A DNA stretch of 64,000 bases from assembly GCF_022698145.1 (NCBI RefSeq), contig NZ_JALDAX010000004.1, positions 124,001-188,000 of the forward strand, in the 5' to 3' direction. Position 1 is the stretch's first letter. Each line of letters starts with the position of its first letter. Source of the stretch: Streptomyces spinosisporus (lineage in GTDB: Bacteria; Actinomycetota; Actinomycetes; Streptomycetales; Streptomycetaceae). Both the position numbers and the translations under genes were made by a program. Shown piece after piece: positions 26,654 through 35,264 of the stretch. The notes beneath the pieces were generated by a model. It ran no database searches. It saw only the letters and a program-made list of their open reading frames with translations, and was not told the DNA's origin.

Positions 26654-27978
26654 GTCCGGATCCGGCAGCGGACCAGGAGAGCACCCGGCACCGTCTCTCC
26701 CCCGCGCGCACGCTCGACGTCGACCCGCTGCTCGACGACCCGAAGACCCGGATCGTGGTGTGCTGCGGCTCGGGCGGCGTCGGCAAGACGACCACCGCCG
26801 CAGCGCTGGGCCTCAGGGCGGCCGAGCGCGGACGCAAGGTGGTCGTGCTGACCATCGACCCCGCCCGCCGGCTCGCGCAGTCCATGGGCATCGACTCGCT
26901 CGACAACACCCCGCGCCGGGTGAAGGACGTCGAGGGCGGGGGCGAACTGCACGCCATGATGCTCGACATGAAGCGCACCTTCGACGAGATCGTCGAGGCG
27001 CACGCGGACCGCGAGCGGGCGGCCGCGATCCTGTCGAACCCCTTCTACCAGTCGCTCTCGGCGGGCTTCGCGGGCACGCAGGAGTACATGGCGATGGAGA
27101 AGCTCGGTCAGTTGCGCGCGCGCAACGAGTGGGACCTGATCGTCGTGGACACCCCGCCCTCGCGCTCGGCTCTCGACTTCCTGGACGCACCGAAACGGCT
27201 GGGCTCGTTCCTCGACGGCCGGCTGATCCGGCTGCTGACCGCTCCGGCGAAGCTGGGCGGCCGCGCGGGCATGAAGTTCCTGAACGTCGGGATGTCGATG
27301 ATGACGGGCACGCTCGGCAAGCTCCTGGGCGGTCAACTGCTCAAGGACGTCCAGACGTTCGTGTCGGCGATGGACACGACCTTCGGCGGTTTCCGCACGC
27401 GCGCGGACGCCACGTACAAGCTGCTGCAGGCGCCGGGGACGGCCTTTTTGGTGGTGGCGGCGCCCGAGCGGGACGCGCTGCGGGAGGCCGCGTACTTCGT
27501 GGAGCGGCTGGCGGCGGAGGACATGCCGCTCGCCGGTCTGGTGCTCAACCGTGTCCACGGCAGCGGCGCCGCACGGCTGTCGGCCGAGCGGGCGCTCGCC
27601 GCCGCGGAAAATCTTGTGGAGCCCCGCATTGTCGATCAGGACGGCGGGAAAGCTGGACTTCGTAACTCTCCCGACCCGTACGGCAGTTCAGAATCACCCG
27701 CATCCGAGCCCCACTCCCCCGGGGCGGATCGGGATGTCGACCAGCTCACCGCGGGCCTGTTGCGGCTGCACGCCGACCGTATGCAGCTGCTCTCCCGCGA
27801 GCAGCGCACGCGTGACCGCTTCACGGCCCTGCACCCCGAGGTGGCGGTGGCCGAAGTGGCCGCGCTGCCCGGCGATGTGCATGACCTCGCGGGTCTGCGG
27901 GACATCGGTGACCGGCTCGCGGCCAACCGGCCGGAGCTGCCCGAGACTGCTGTGGACCCCGGGACTGCCGTGGACTGA
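26650..27978 (+). CDS. ArsA/Get3-like ATPase (second of pair)
   Basis: 442-residue paralogue of the preceding gene. Walker A is CCGSGGVGKTTT near residues 38-49, followed by LTIDPARRLAQSMG (switch I) and DLIVVDTPPSRSALDF (switch II). The N-terminal 30 residues and the last 120 residues extend beyond the first copy; part of the C-terminal region (about 330-365, Ser/Pro-rich) looks like a flexible insertion. The ATG overlap couples translation, suggesting that the two subunits form a heterodimer. It converges with wblA with a 15-base gap. Confidence 0.9.
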   Translation: MSPDPAADQESTRHRLSPARTLDVDPLLDDPKTRIVVCCGSGGVGKTTTAAALGLRAAERGRKVVVLTIDPARRLAQSMGIDSLDNTPRRVKDVEGGGELHAMMLDMKRTFDEIVEAHADRERAAAILSNPFYQSLSAGFAGTQEYMAMEKLGQLRARNEWDLIVVDTPPSRSALDFLDAPKRLGSFLDGRLIRLLTAPAKLGGRAGMKFLNVGMSMMTGTLGKLLGGQLLKDVQTFVSAMDTTFGGFRTRADATYKLLQAPGTAFLVVAAPERDALREAAYFVERLAAEDMPLAGLVLNRVHGSGAARLSAERALAAAENLVEPRIVDQDGGKAGLRNSPDPYGSSESPASEPHSPGADRDVDQLTAGLLRLHADRMQLLSREQRTRDRFTALHPEVAVAEVAALPGDVHDLAGLRDIGDRLAANRPELPETAVDPGTAVD

Positions 27979-27993
27979 AGCCGAGGGCCGGCC

Positions 27994-28332
27994 TCAGCTC
28001 ACCGCCGCGTAGTTCTCGTAGACCTGGTCGTCGTCGAGCGGCAGGATGCCCACGCCGCGCTCGTACTCCAGACGAGCCGTCTCGAGGAGCCGCCGCCAGG
28101 AGGTCACGGTGGGCCGCCTGCGCAGCAGTGCGCGGCGCTCCCGCTCCGTCATGCCTCCCCACACGCCGAACTCGACGCGGTTGTCCAGCGCGTCGGCCAG
28201 GCACTCCGTGCGTACCGGACATCCGGTGCACACCGCCTTGGCCCTGTTCTGCGCTGCTCCCTGCACGAACAGTTCATCCGGATCGGTAGTGCGGCAGGCG
28301 GCCTGCGCACTCCAGTCGGTTACCCAGCCCAT
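27994..28332 (-). CDS. wblA: WhiB-like iron-sulfur regulator WblA
   Basis: 112-residue Wbl protein. Four cysteines (AACRTT, then VCTGCPVRTEC) bind a [4Fe-4S] cluster, and the GVWGGMTERERRALLRRR turn plus basic helix is the DNA-contact region. The sequence is nearly what I remember of S. coelicolor WblA (SCO3579), a pleiotropic regulator of antibiotic production, sporulation and stress. ATG 28332 is preferred: GGAGAGGA precedes it and MGWVTDW is the conserved N-terminus; the frame extends to 28389 without conservation. Confidence 0.95.
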   Translation of the reverse strand: MGWVTDWSAQAACRTTDPDELFVQGAAQNRAKAVCTGCPVRTECLADALDNRVEFGVWGGMTERERRALLRRRPTVTSWRRLLETARLEYERGVGILPLDDDQVYENYAAVS

Positions 28333-28740
28333 ACCGGCGCCGTCCTCTCCCGAATCGAGGCTCCCCCACGGCGGCAGCGGCATATTCACCGCCGCCAGTT
28401 GAGGACGTTACGGAAGGTGGGCAGAGCGCAACACCCCCAGCGGGCCCAATCTTGAATGGCCCGAACGGACTATGCGTAAGCGGCAGATCACCCGGGGGAG
28501 TGAGCTGGTGACATGCGTGACCTTCCCGGCAAACCGGGACAGTTCAGTTGAGTCACAACGGACGCCGACTGACACACAAGGCGGATTCGGACACGTGCCC
28601 CTCAAAAAAGTCGGGGAACCTCCGGAACGATTCGGGGTCGCCGGACGTATTGATACGTGGCCCTACTGCTGTGACAGTTGAGAGCAGCTTAGGCCAAGGC
28701 ATATACGCGTGTCCGGCGAATGAGAACGTAGGCTGCCCTC
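28333..28740. promoter_or_regulatory. divergent promoter region of wblA and the PBP gene
   Basis: 408 bases with no credible gene. It must contain a long regulatory region for wblA (minus strand) and the PBP promoter, for which TAGGCT at 28729-28734 lies 6 bases before the ATG. Small frames on both strands have no ribosome site. Confidence 0.55.
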
Positions 28741-31047
28741 ATGCCAAAGAAGCGCTCGGGCGGTGGTCTGTCGCCAACGCAGCAGGCCGCCAAGTTCCTC
28801 GGTGTCAGTGTGCTCGCCGGTGCGGTGCTGGCCGGCATCGCGTTGCCCGCCTTCGGCGCGCTGGGGCTTGCCGCCAAGGGATCGGTGGAGAGTTTCGACG
28901 AGCTCCCCGCCAACCTGAAGACGCCGCCCCTGAGCCAGCGCACCACGATCCTCGACGCCGACGGCGGCCAGATCGCCACGGTCTACTCGCGCGACCGCAC
29001 GGTGGTCGGCCTCAAGGACGTCTCGCCGTACATGCAGAAGGCGATCGTCGCGATCGAGGACTCGCGCTACTACCAGCACGGCGCGGTCGACCTGAAGGGC
29101 GTCCTGCGCGCCCTCAACACGAACGCGCGCAGCGGCGGCGTCGCCCAGGGCGCCTCCACGCTCACCCAGCAGTACGTGAAGAACGTCTTCGTGGAGGAGG
29201 CCGGCGACGACCCGACGAAGGTCGCCCAGGCCACCCAGCAGACCCTCGGCCGCAAGATCAAGGAGCTGAAGTACGCGATCCAGGTCGAGGAGGAGCTCGG
29301 CAAGAAGAAGATCCTCGAGAACTACCTGAACATCACGTTCTTCGGCGAGCAGGCCTACGGCGTCGAGGCCGCCGCCCAGCGCTACTTCTCCAAGCACGCC
29401 AAGGACCTCAACGTCCAGGAGTCGGCGCTGCTCGCGGGCATCGTCCAGTCGCCGAGCCGGTACGACCCGGTCAACGACGAGGCGGAGGCCACCAAGCGCC
29501 GCAATGTCGTGCTGCAGCGCATGGCCGACATGGGCGACATCTCGCAGGCCGAGGCCGACAAGGCCAAGAAGACCCCGCTGGGCCTCAAGCCCAGCAAGCC
29601 GAAGAACGGCTGCATCACCGCGGTCAAGGGCGCCGGCTTCTTCTGTGACTACGTGCGCGAGGTGTTCCTCACCGACCCGGTCTTCGGCAAGACCAAGGAG
29701 GCCCGCGCGAAGGTCTGGAACCAAGGCGGTCTGACGATCCGTACGACGCTCGACCCGCAGGCGCAGGAGTCGGCCGAGGCGTCGATCAAGGACCACGTCT
29801 ACAAGAGCGACTCCGTGGCCACCGCGGCCACCCTCGTCGAGCCCGGCACCGGCAAGATCCTCGCGATGGGCCAGTCACGGCCGTACGGCTTCCGCAAGCA
29901 CGAGACGCAGATCAACCTGTCGGTGGACCAGGGCATGGGCGGCGGCGCGGGCTACCAGCCCGGTTCGACGTTCAAGCCGATCGTGGCGGCGGCGGCCCTG
30001 GAGGGCGGCACGCCGGCCACGAAGTCGTACTCCTCGCCGTACGAGATGGCGTATCCGAGCCCGGTGTCGATCTGCGACGGCAAGGAGTGGCGGACCGACC
30101 CGAACAACCCGGCCAAGCTGACGAACGAGAACGAGTCGGAGCACGGCCCGTACAGCATGAAGCAGGCGACCGCGAAGTCGGTCAACACCTACTACGTGCA
30201 GCTGATCAGCGACATCGGCATCTGCCCGGTCGTCGAGATGGCCCAGAAGATGGGCGTGGAGCGCGCGGACGGCGGCAAGATGCAGCAGGCCCCCTCCATC
30301 GCGCTCGGCACCCAGGAGATGTCCCCGCTGACGATGGCGAACGCGTACGCGGCCTTCGCGGCGCGCGGCATGTACTGCACGCCGGTCGCCATCGAGTCCA
30401 TCACGCAGACCGTCGGCAGCCAGAAGAAGTCCCTCGCGGTGCCGAAGTCGACCTGCTCGCGCGCCATGTCGGAGAAGACCGCCGACACCGTCAGCACGCT
30501 CCTCAAGGGTGTGGTCGAGGACGGCACGGGTCAGCAGGCGGGCCTCGGCAGCCGTCCGAGCGCGGGCAAGACCGGTACGACGGACAACCGCTACGCGGCC
30601 TGGTTCGTCGGCTACACCCCGAACATGGCGGGCGCGGTCTGGGTCGGCGACCCCACCCACCGGCGCCAGATGAAGAACATCAGCATCGGCGGTGTGTACC
30701 ACTCGCTCGTCTACGGCGCCGACACTCCGGGCCCGATCTGGAAGGACGCCATGACCGGCGCCCTGGAGGGCAAGCCGGTGGAGAACTTCAACCTCGTCGA
30801 CATCCCCGACGGCGACAAGGGCCGCGGCCACGGCCATGACGACGGGGACAACGGAGACCCCGGAGACGACGGTTTCATCGGCGGTCTCGTGGGCGGCAAC
30901 AACGGCGGCGAGGACAACGGCGGGAACGGCAACGGCGGCAACGGGAACGGCGGCACCTTCCCGACGCCCACCTTCTCCATCCCGGAGAACCTCTTCGAGG
31001 GGCAGAACGGCAACGGCGGGAACGGCCCCGGGGGCCGGCGCGGCTGA
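28741..31047 (+). CDS. class A penicillin-binding protein (transglycosylase/transpeptidase)
   Basis: 768-residue bifunctional peptidoglycan synthase. A basic N-terminus precedes one membrane helix (about 18-42). The glycosyltransferase domain has EDSRYYQHGAVD near 103-114 and GGSTLTQQ-like ASTLTQQYVKN. The transpeptidase domain has SxxK in PGSTFKPI (Ser about 409), SxN in SVNTYY and KTGTT near 609. The C-terminus is a Gly/Asn-rich extracellular tail (GGNGNGGNGNGG). ATG 28741 follows a -10-like TAGGCT by 6 bases, so it may be leaderless. Located downstream of and divergent from wblA, as in other streptomycetes. Confidence 0.95.
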   Translation: MPKKRSGGGLSPTQQAAKFLGVSVLAGAVLAGIALPAFGALGLAAKGSVESFDELPANLKTPPLSQRTTILDADGGQIATVYSRDRTVVGLKDVSPYMQKAIVAIEDSRYYQHGAVDLKGVLRALNTNARSGGVAQGASTLTQQYVKNVFVEEAGDDPTKVAQATQQTLGRKIKELKYAIQVEEELGKKKILENYLNITFFGEQAYGVEAAAQRYFSKHAKDLNVQESALLAGIVQSPSRYDPVNDEAEATKRRNVVLQRMADMGDISQAEADKAKKTPLGLKPSKPKNGCITAVKGAGFFCDYVREVFLTDPVFGKTKEARAKVWNQGGLTIRTTLDPQAQESAEASIKDHVYKSDSVATAATLVEPGTGKILAMGQSRPYGFRKHETQINLSVDQGMGGGAGYQPGSTFKPIVAAAALEGGTPATKSYSSPYEMAYPSPVSICDGKEWRTDPNNPAKLTNENESEHGPYSMKQATAKSVNTYYVQLISDIGICPVVEMAQKMGVERADGGKMQQAPSIALGTQEMSPLTMANAYAAFAARGMYCTPVAIESITQTVGSQKKSLAVPKSTCSRAMSEKTADTVSTLLKGVVEDGTGQQAGLGSRPSAGKTGTTDNRYAAWFVGYTPNMAGAVWVGDPTHRRQMKNISIGGVYHSLVYGADTPGPIWKDAMTGALEGKPVENFNLVDIPDGDKGRGHGHDDGDNGDPGDDGFIGGLVGGNNGGEDNGGNGNGGNGNGGTFPTPTFSIPENLFEGQNGNGGNGPGGRRG

Positions 31048-31068
31048 CGCCGGCGTCCGTACGCGAAC

Positions 31069-31112
31069 GAACGGCCCCTGTGCCACCGGGTTCGGTGGGT
31101 CAGGGGCCGTTC
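31069..31112 (+). terminator. nested hairpin after the PBP gene
   Basis: GAACGGCCCCTG pairs perfectly with CAGGGGCCGTTC, and the 20-base loop contains an inner CCACC/GGTGG stem. No T-run follows, as is common in Streptomyces. It lies between convergent genes and may terminate both. Just downstream, ACGGCCGTTCGC is repeated twice (about 31135-31162). Confidence 0.75.
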
Positions 31113-31203
31113 GCACAACAGCAATGCGCACCACAACGGCCGTTCGCGCAACGGCCGTTCGCATGCGCGGCTTTTGAGGGACGTACGCCTCCCGGCCGGT
31201 CGC

Positions 31204-31671
31204 TCAGCCCGCCAGGTGCTTCTTCACCGCCGCGGCCACACGGCCGCCCTCGGCCTGGCCCGCGACCTTCGGGTTCACGATCTTCATGACGGCGCCCATG
31301 GCGCGCGGGCCCTCGGCGCCCGCCGCCCTGGCCTCCTCGACGGCCTGCGCGACGATGGCGTCCAGCTCGTCGTCGCCGAGCTGCTTGGGCAGGTACACGG
31401 CGAGCACCTCGCCCTCCGCCCTCTCCCGCTCGGCCTGCTCGGGGCGACCACCCTGAGCGAAGGCGTCGGCCGCCTCGCGGCGCTTCTTCGCCTCCTTGGT
31501 GATCACCTTCAGCACCTCGTCGTCGGAGAGCTCGCGCTTCTCCTTGCCCGCGACCTCCTCCTTGGTGATCGCGGCGAGCGTCAGCCGCAGCGTCGAGGAG
31601 CGGAGCTCGTCGCGCCCCTTGATCGCGGCGTTGAGGTCTTCCTGCAGCTTCGACTTGAGCGTGGTGGTCAT
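31204..31671 (-). CDS. GatB/YqeY domain protein
   Basis: 155-residue YqeY-type protein, the stand-alone relative of the C-terminal tRNA-binding domain of GatB. It starts MTTTLKSKLQEDLNAA and contains TLRLTLAAI and a C-terminal GAVMKIVNPKVAGQAEGGRVA, all family-typical. ATG 31671 is the conserved start; the frame is open to 31713. Function is not established, but a role in tRNA handling is presumed. Confidence 0.93.
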   Translation of the reverse strand: MTTTLKSKLQEDLNAAIKGRDELRSSTLRLTLAAITKEEVAGKEKRELSDDEVLKVITKEAKKRREAADAFAQGGRPEQAERERAEGEVLAVYLPKQLGDDELDAIVAQAVEEARAAGAEGPRAMGAVMKIVNPKVAGQAEGGRVAAAVKKHLAG

Positions 31672-31790
31672 GGGGCGATTGTCGCAGGTGCCGAGGGCCC
31701 GATGCCCGCGCATTTAAAGGGCGGTGGGGTCACGGGGGATTACCGGGCGGTGGGGACGGAGAGGTCCTCCGGGTCTGACACGATGGGAGT

Positions 31791-32717
31791 ATGCGCGCTC
31801 GATACGGAGTACCTCTGGGGATCGCGGCGGCCGGCGCCGCGGGTGTGGTGTACGCGGCGGGGTTCGAGGTCCGCTCGTTCCGGCTGCGGCGGGTGACGGT
31901 CCCCGTCCTGCCGCCGGGGATGCACCCCCTGCGCATCCTCCAGGTCTCCGACATCCACATGGTCGGCGGGCAGCGCAAGAAGCAGCGCTGGCTGCGCTCA
32001 CTGGCCGGGCTGCGCCCCGACTTCGTGATCAACACGGGCGACAACCTGTCCGACCCGGAGGGCGTGCCGGAGGTCCTCGACGCACTGGGCCCGCTGATGG
32101 AGTTCCCCGGGGCGTACGTCTTCGGCTCGAACGACTACTACGGCCCCAGGTTCCGCAACCCGGCCCGCTATCTGCTGGAGAAGGCACAGCGACGCCACGG
32201 GCTGAACGGCAACGCACCGGTCGTCGGCGCGATCCACAACCCGTGGGAGGACCTGCGGGACGGCTTCGACGCGGCGGGTTGGCTGAACCTGACGAACACC
32301 CGCGGCACGCTCAAGGTCGAGGGCGTATCGGTGGAGCTCACGGGCCTCGACGACCCGCACATCAAGCGCGACCGCTACGCCCAGGTGGCGGGCGGCCCGT
32401 CCGGGGCGGCCGACTTCTCCATGGGCGTCGTGCACGCGCCGTACCTGCGTGTCCTGGACGCCTTCACGGCGGACGCGTACCCCCTGGTCCTGGCCGGTCA
32501 CACCCACGGCGGTCAGCTCTGCATCCCCTTCTACGGCGCCCTGGTCACCAACTGCGACCTGGACACAGACCGGGTGAAGGGGCTGTCGACGCACACGGCC
32601 GAGGGCCACACGTCGTACCTCCATGTGTCGGCGGGCTGCGGCACCAACCGCTACACGCCGGTACGGTTCGCCTGCCCGCCGGAGGCGACGCTGCTGACGT
32701 TGGTGGGGCGGGAGTAA
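31791..32717 (+). CDS. calcineurin-like metallophosphoesterase, membrane-anchored
   Basis: 308-residue phosphoesterase (YkuE/YaeI type). An N-terminal hydrophobic segment (about 5-25) probably anchors it. Metal ligands are visible in SDIHM, NTGDN, GSNDYY (GNHE equivalent, with Ser-Asn-Asp), VVHAPY and AGHTHGGQ. GGGAG precedes the ATG. Homologues act on phospholipid or UDP-sugar phosphates, but the substrate here is unknown. Confidence 0.93.
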   Translation: MRARYGVPLGIAAAGAAGVVYAAGFEVRSFRLRRVTVPVLPPGMHPLRILQVSDIHMVGGQRKKQRWLRSLAGLRPDFVINTGDNLSDPEGVPEVLDALGPLMEFPGAYVFGSNDYYGPRFRNPARYLLEKAQRRHGLNGNAPVVGAIHNPWEDLRDGFDAAGWLNLTNTRGTLKVEGVSVELTGLDDPHIKRDRYAQVAGGPSGAADFSMGVVHAPYLRVLDAFTADAYPLVLAGHTHGGQLCIPFYGALVTNCDLDTDRVKGLSTHTAEGHTSYLHVSAGCGTNRYTPVRFACPPEATLLTLVGRE

Positions 32718-32793
32718 GGCGCTGGTGGGACGGGGGTAACCCGGGCGGCCTACTCGCGTGGCCCCTTATACGCCCTTTGCCTAGCTTGAGGGC

Positions 32794-33579
32794 ATGACCG
32801 CCCCGATACCCCGGGACATGCCGGATCTTCCCGCGCTGTCCGGCATGCCCTCGCTGCTGCCCTCGTCGGTTCCCGCCGCCGCGGTGGTGACTCCCGTACG
32901 GCGTCCGCTCGCCGCCGTGTACCGCTTCGTGGTCGCCCTGACGGCAGCGGCGGGAGTCACGCTCGACCTGCTGCTCGGCAGCCCCGTGCGGGTACTGAGC
33001 TACTTCACGATCCAGAGCAACATCCTGGTGGCCGTCGTCTTCGCCCTGTCGGCCCGCCGCGCCTGGAAGGCCGGCCGGCCGCTCCGCCCGGCCTGGACGG
33101 GTGCGACGCTGCTCTACATCACCATCACGGCCCTGGTCTACCACCTGCTCCTGGCCGACGCCTCGCCCGTGTTCTCCATGACGGGCAGCACGTCGGCCCT
33201 GACCGGCCGGCAGTGGATCAGCAACCAGATCCTGCACACGGTGGTCCCGGTCGCGGTGCTGCTGGACTGGCTGCTCCTGACACCCCGCGGCCGCCTACGC
33301 CTCCGCCAGGCGGCGACCTGGCTGCTCTACCCCCTGGCGTACCTGCTCTTCTCCTTCGCACGGGGCGAGCTGATCCTGCCCGGCACACCGGGCCGCTATC
33401 TCTACCCCTTCCTGGACGTCGGCCTCCACAGCTACAAGAACGTCCTCGCCAACGCCCTCCTCCTCGGTCTCGCCTTCTACGGCCTGGCCATCCTCCTCGT
33501 GGCCCTCGACCACGCCCGCCCCAACCCCGTCCACCACCGCCGAAAAACCGGATTTCGTCTCCAGCCACCGGTGGGCTAA
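32794..33579 (+). CDS. Pr6Pr-family membrane protein
   Basis: 261-residue integral membrane protein with about six hydrophobic segments beginning near residue 42; FTIQSNILVAVVF and an HSYKNVLANALLLG-type late helix fit the Pr6Pr (FAR-17a/AIG1-like) family. The first 40 residues are a Pro-rich cytoplasmic stretch. A -10-like TAGCTT (32782-32787) ends 6 bases before the ATG, and GAGGG could also serve as ribosome site. It ends just before the tRNA-Pro gene. Function unknown. Confidence 0.87.
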   Translation: MTAPIPRDMPDLPALSGMPSLLPSSVPAAAVVTPVRRPLAAVYRFVVALTAAAGVTLDLLLGSPVRVLSYFTIQSNILVAVVFALSARRAWKAGRPLRPAWTGATLLYITITALVYHLLLADASPVFSMTGSTSALTGRQWISNQILHTVVPVAVLLDWLLLTPRGRLRLRQAATWLLYPLAYLLFSFARGELILPGTPGRYLYPFLDVGLHSYKNVLANALLLGLAFYGLAILLVALDHARPNPVHHRRKTGFRLQPPVG

Positions 33580-33613
33580 AGTAATCGACGTCGCCGCGAG
33601 CAGCAGCGACGAT

Positions 33614-33687
33614 CGGGGTGTAGCGCAGCTTGGCAGCGCGCTTCGTTCGGGACGAAGAGGTCGTGGGTTCAAATCCCGCCACCCCGA
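33614..33687 (+). tRNA. tRNA-Pro (anticodon CGG), element insertion site
   Basis: A 74-base cloverleaf: acceptor CGGGGTG/CACCCCG, D arm GCGC/GCGC, anticodon stem CTTCG/CGAAG with loop TTCGGGA giving anticodon CGG, and T arm GTGGG-TTCAAAT-CCCGC; discriminator base A, CCA not encoded. The 3' half, from the anticodon loop on, is the start of the 58-bp att core, so the gene stays intact after integration. Confidence 0.97.
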
Positions 33688-33702
33688 CGCTGGTCAGAGG
33701 GC
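33645..33702 (+). repeat. attL: 58-bp core shared with attR
   Basis: From GTTCGGGACGAAG in the tRNA anticodon arm to CAGAGGGC, these 58 bases recur perfectly at 48173-48230. Together they bound a 14.6-kb element whose integrase lies immediately inside this end. Confidence 0.97.
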
Positions 33703-33732
33703 CTGGTGTGCAAGTTGCACCAGGCCCTCTGA
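33694..33732. terminator. 15-bp hairpin spanning the attL core edge
   Basis: TCAGAGGGCCTGGTG pairs perfectly with CACCAGGCCCTCTGA around loop TGCAAGTTG. The first 9 bases belong to the att core and the rest is element DNA. It sits between tRNA-Pro (+) and integrase (-), so it terminates both. Confidence 0.85.
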
Positions 33733-33762
33733 CGTGCGTACAGCAGTGGAGTACAGCAACCT

Positions 33763-35061
33763 CTATGGCTCTTGCTGGCCGTCTTTGGCCGGTGGCTCTT
33801 CCTGCTTCCGCTTGCCTTTCTTCTTGCTGTCTTTCTGCTTGCTGCCGCCCAGGGCATTGCCCAGTTTCCGGAGCGCCTTCCGCGTCTCCGCCGAGGGCAC
33901 GTGCGTGTAGACCTCCATGGTCACGGCGATCTCGGAGTGGCGGAGGATCTGCATGGCGATCCGAGGGTGGACGTCGAGGGCGGCCAGGAGCGAGGCACAG
34001 GTGTGGCGGGTGTCGTGGACCCGGATCCGACGGACCCCCGCACGGTCGCTGCGCCGGTTGAACTCCCGATTGAAATTCCGCGGCTCCACCGGGGTGCCGT
34101 AGCGCGTCGTGAAGACGAGATCCGATTCCGTCCAGAGGTCTTTCGCCTGCTGCTTCGCCGCCTCCTGTTCCTTCATCCGCAGCCGGAGGGCGGTCAGGCA
34201 GATCTCCGGCAGCGGCAGCACAGCCTCAGAGGCCTCCGTCTTGGCCGTGTCCGTGTGAATGAGGCGCCGGCGGACGCGTTGCAGTTGGTGCTGAATCCGG
34301 AGTTCGCCAGTGTCGAGGTTCACGTCGGACCAGGTGAGGCCCAGGAGCTCGCCCTTCCGCAGGCCCAGGACGAGGATGAGGACGTACGCCGGGTACAGGT
34401 AGTCCCGCCAGGTCTGCGCGTTCTCCAGGAAGGCGCACGCCTCCTCGACCGACCAGGGGTCCGGCCGCTTGCGCCGAGCCCGCTGGACCTTGACGAGCTG
34501 GGCGACGTTCTTCGAGATGCGCTCTTCCACCATGGCGTTGGTCAGCGCACTGCGGAGGACCGTCCGCGCGTCGTTGACCGAGCGCTTCGAAAGCGTCCGT
34601 CGACAGCACTTCCCCTTAGCACAGCAGCGCTGCTTTTCCTCGGGCCGCTTCGCATCCTTGCCCTGCGCGCAGCACTGGCACGTTTCGGCGAGCTTGTTGA
34701 GCCAGCTCCGCATGTCCTGGACGGTCAGCCGGTCGAGCCGCTTCGAGCCGAGGAACGGGACGATGTAGAGACGCACGGTCGTCTCGTACGTGGCGACGGT
34801 GAGCGGCCGGAGGTTGGGTTCCACAACTTCCTTCAACCAGTACGTGAGGTACTGCGCCAGGGTCGGCGTATTGGTCGCCACCGGCCCCTTCTTCGCCTCG
34901 TTGTGGAGCTTCACCCACTTCTCGTGGACGTCCTTGCGCGTAGGCCCGTACACGTACTTGCGCTTGCGGCTGCCGTCCGGTGTCGTGACCCAGACGTACG
35001 CGGCGAAGCCGTTCCGATAGGGGTAGATCGATCCTTCGCCGTTGCCCCGCTTGCCGCTCAT
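33763..35061 (-). CDS. int: tyrosine integrase of the AICE
   Basis: 432-residue site-specific recombinase. Arm-type N-terminus (1-60), core-binding domain (about 65-200) and catalytic domain with Arg in LGLRKGELLGL (about 235), HDTRHTC (about 347-353) and the nucleophile Tyr in MEVYTHV (about 385). An unusual Cys-rich insertion (CQCC, CC, CCRR near 130-155) lies in the core-binding domain and could bind metal. The Lys-rich tail is typical of pSAM2 integrases. ATG 35061 overlaps the xis stop (ATGA); AGAGG lies 8 bases upstream. Confidence 0.97.
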   Translation of the reverse strand: MSGKRGNGEGSIYPYRNGFAAYVWVTTPDGSRKRKYVYGPTRKDVHEKWVKLHNEAKKGPVATNTPTLAQYLTYWLKEVVEPNLRPLTVATYETTVRLYIVPFLGSKRLDRLTVQDMRSWLNKLAETCQCCAQGKDAKRPEEKQRCCAKGKCCRRTLSKRSVNDARTVLRSALTNAMVEERISKNVAQLVKVQRARRKRPDPWSVEEACAFLENAQTWRDYLYPAYVLILVLGLRKGELLGLTWSDVNLDTGELRIQHQLQRVRRRLIHTDTAKTEASEAVLPLPEICLTALRLRMKEQEAAKQQAKDLWTESDLVFTTRYGTPVEPRNFNREFNRRSDRAGVRRIRVHDTRHTCASLLAALDVHPRIAMQILRHSEIAVTMEVYTHVPSAETRKALRKLGNALGGSKQKDSKKKGKRKQEEPPAKDGQQEP

Positions 35062-35264
35062 ACCGACCACCTCTCGGCTTCTTCGGCGCAGCGGCTCACG
35101 TACTCGTCCACCCAGGACGGCAGGATGCGGCGATTGCGCCCGATCTTGACGGAACGGATCTCGCCCGTGAGCACGAGCGACTTGGTCTTGGAGAGGCTGA
35201 AGCCGAGCATTTCGGCGACTTCAGCGACCGTGTGCCACTTCCGGCTGATCGTGGCCGGAGTCAT
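35058..35264 (-). CDS. xis: excisionase, MerR-like helix-turn-helix
   Basis: 68-residue DNA-binding protein with the excisionase HTH TVAEVAEMLGFSLSKTKSLVLTGEI and a conserved SVKIGRNRRILPSWVDEYV wing. It directs the integrase to excision. The ATG overlaps the rep stop and its own stop overlaps the int start, giving a rep-xis-int operon as in pSAM2. The longer upstream frame lies inside rep and is a shadow. Confidence 0.94.
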   Translation of the reverse strand: MTPATISRKWHTVAEVAEMLGFSLSKTKSLVLTGEIRSVKIGRNRRILPSWVDEYVSRCAEEAERWSV

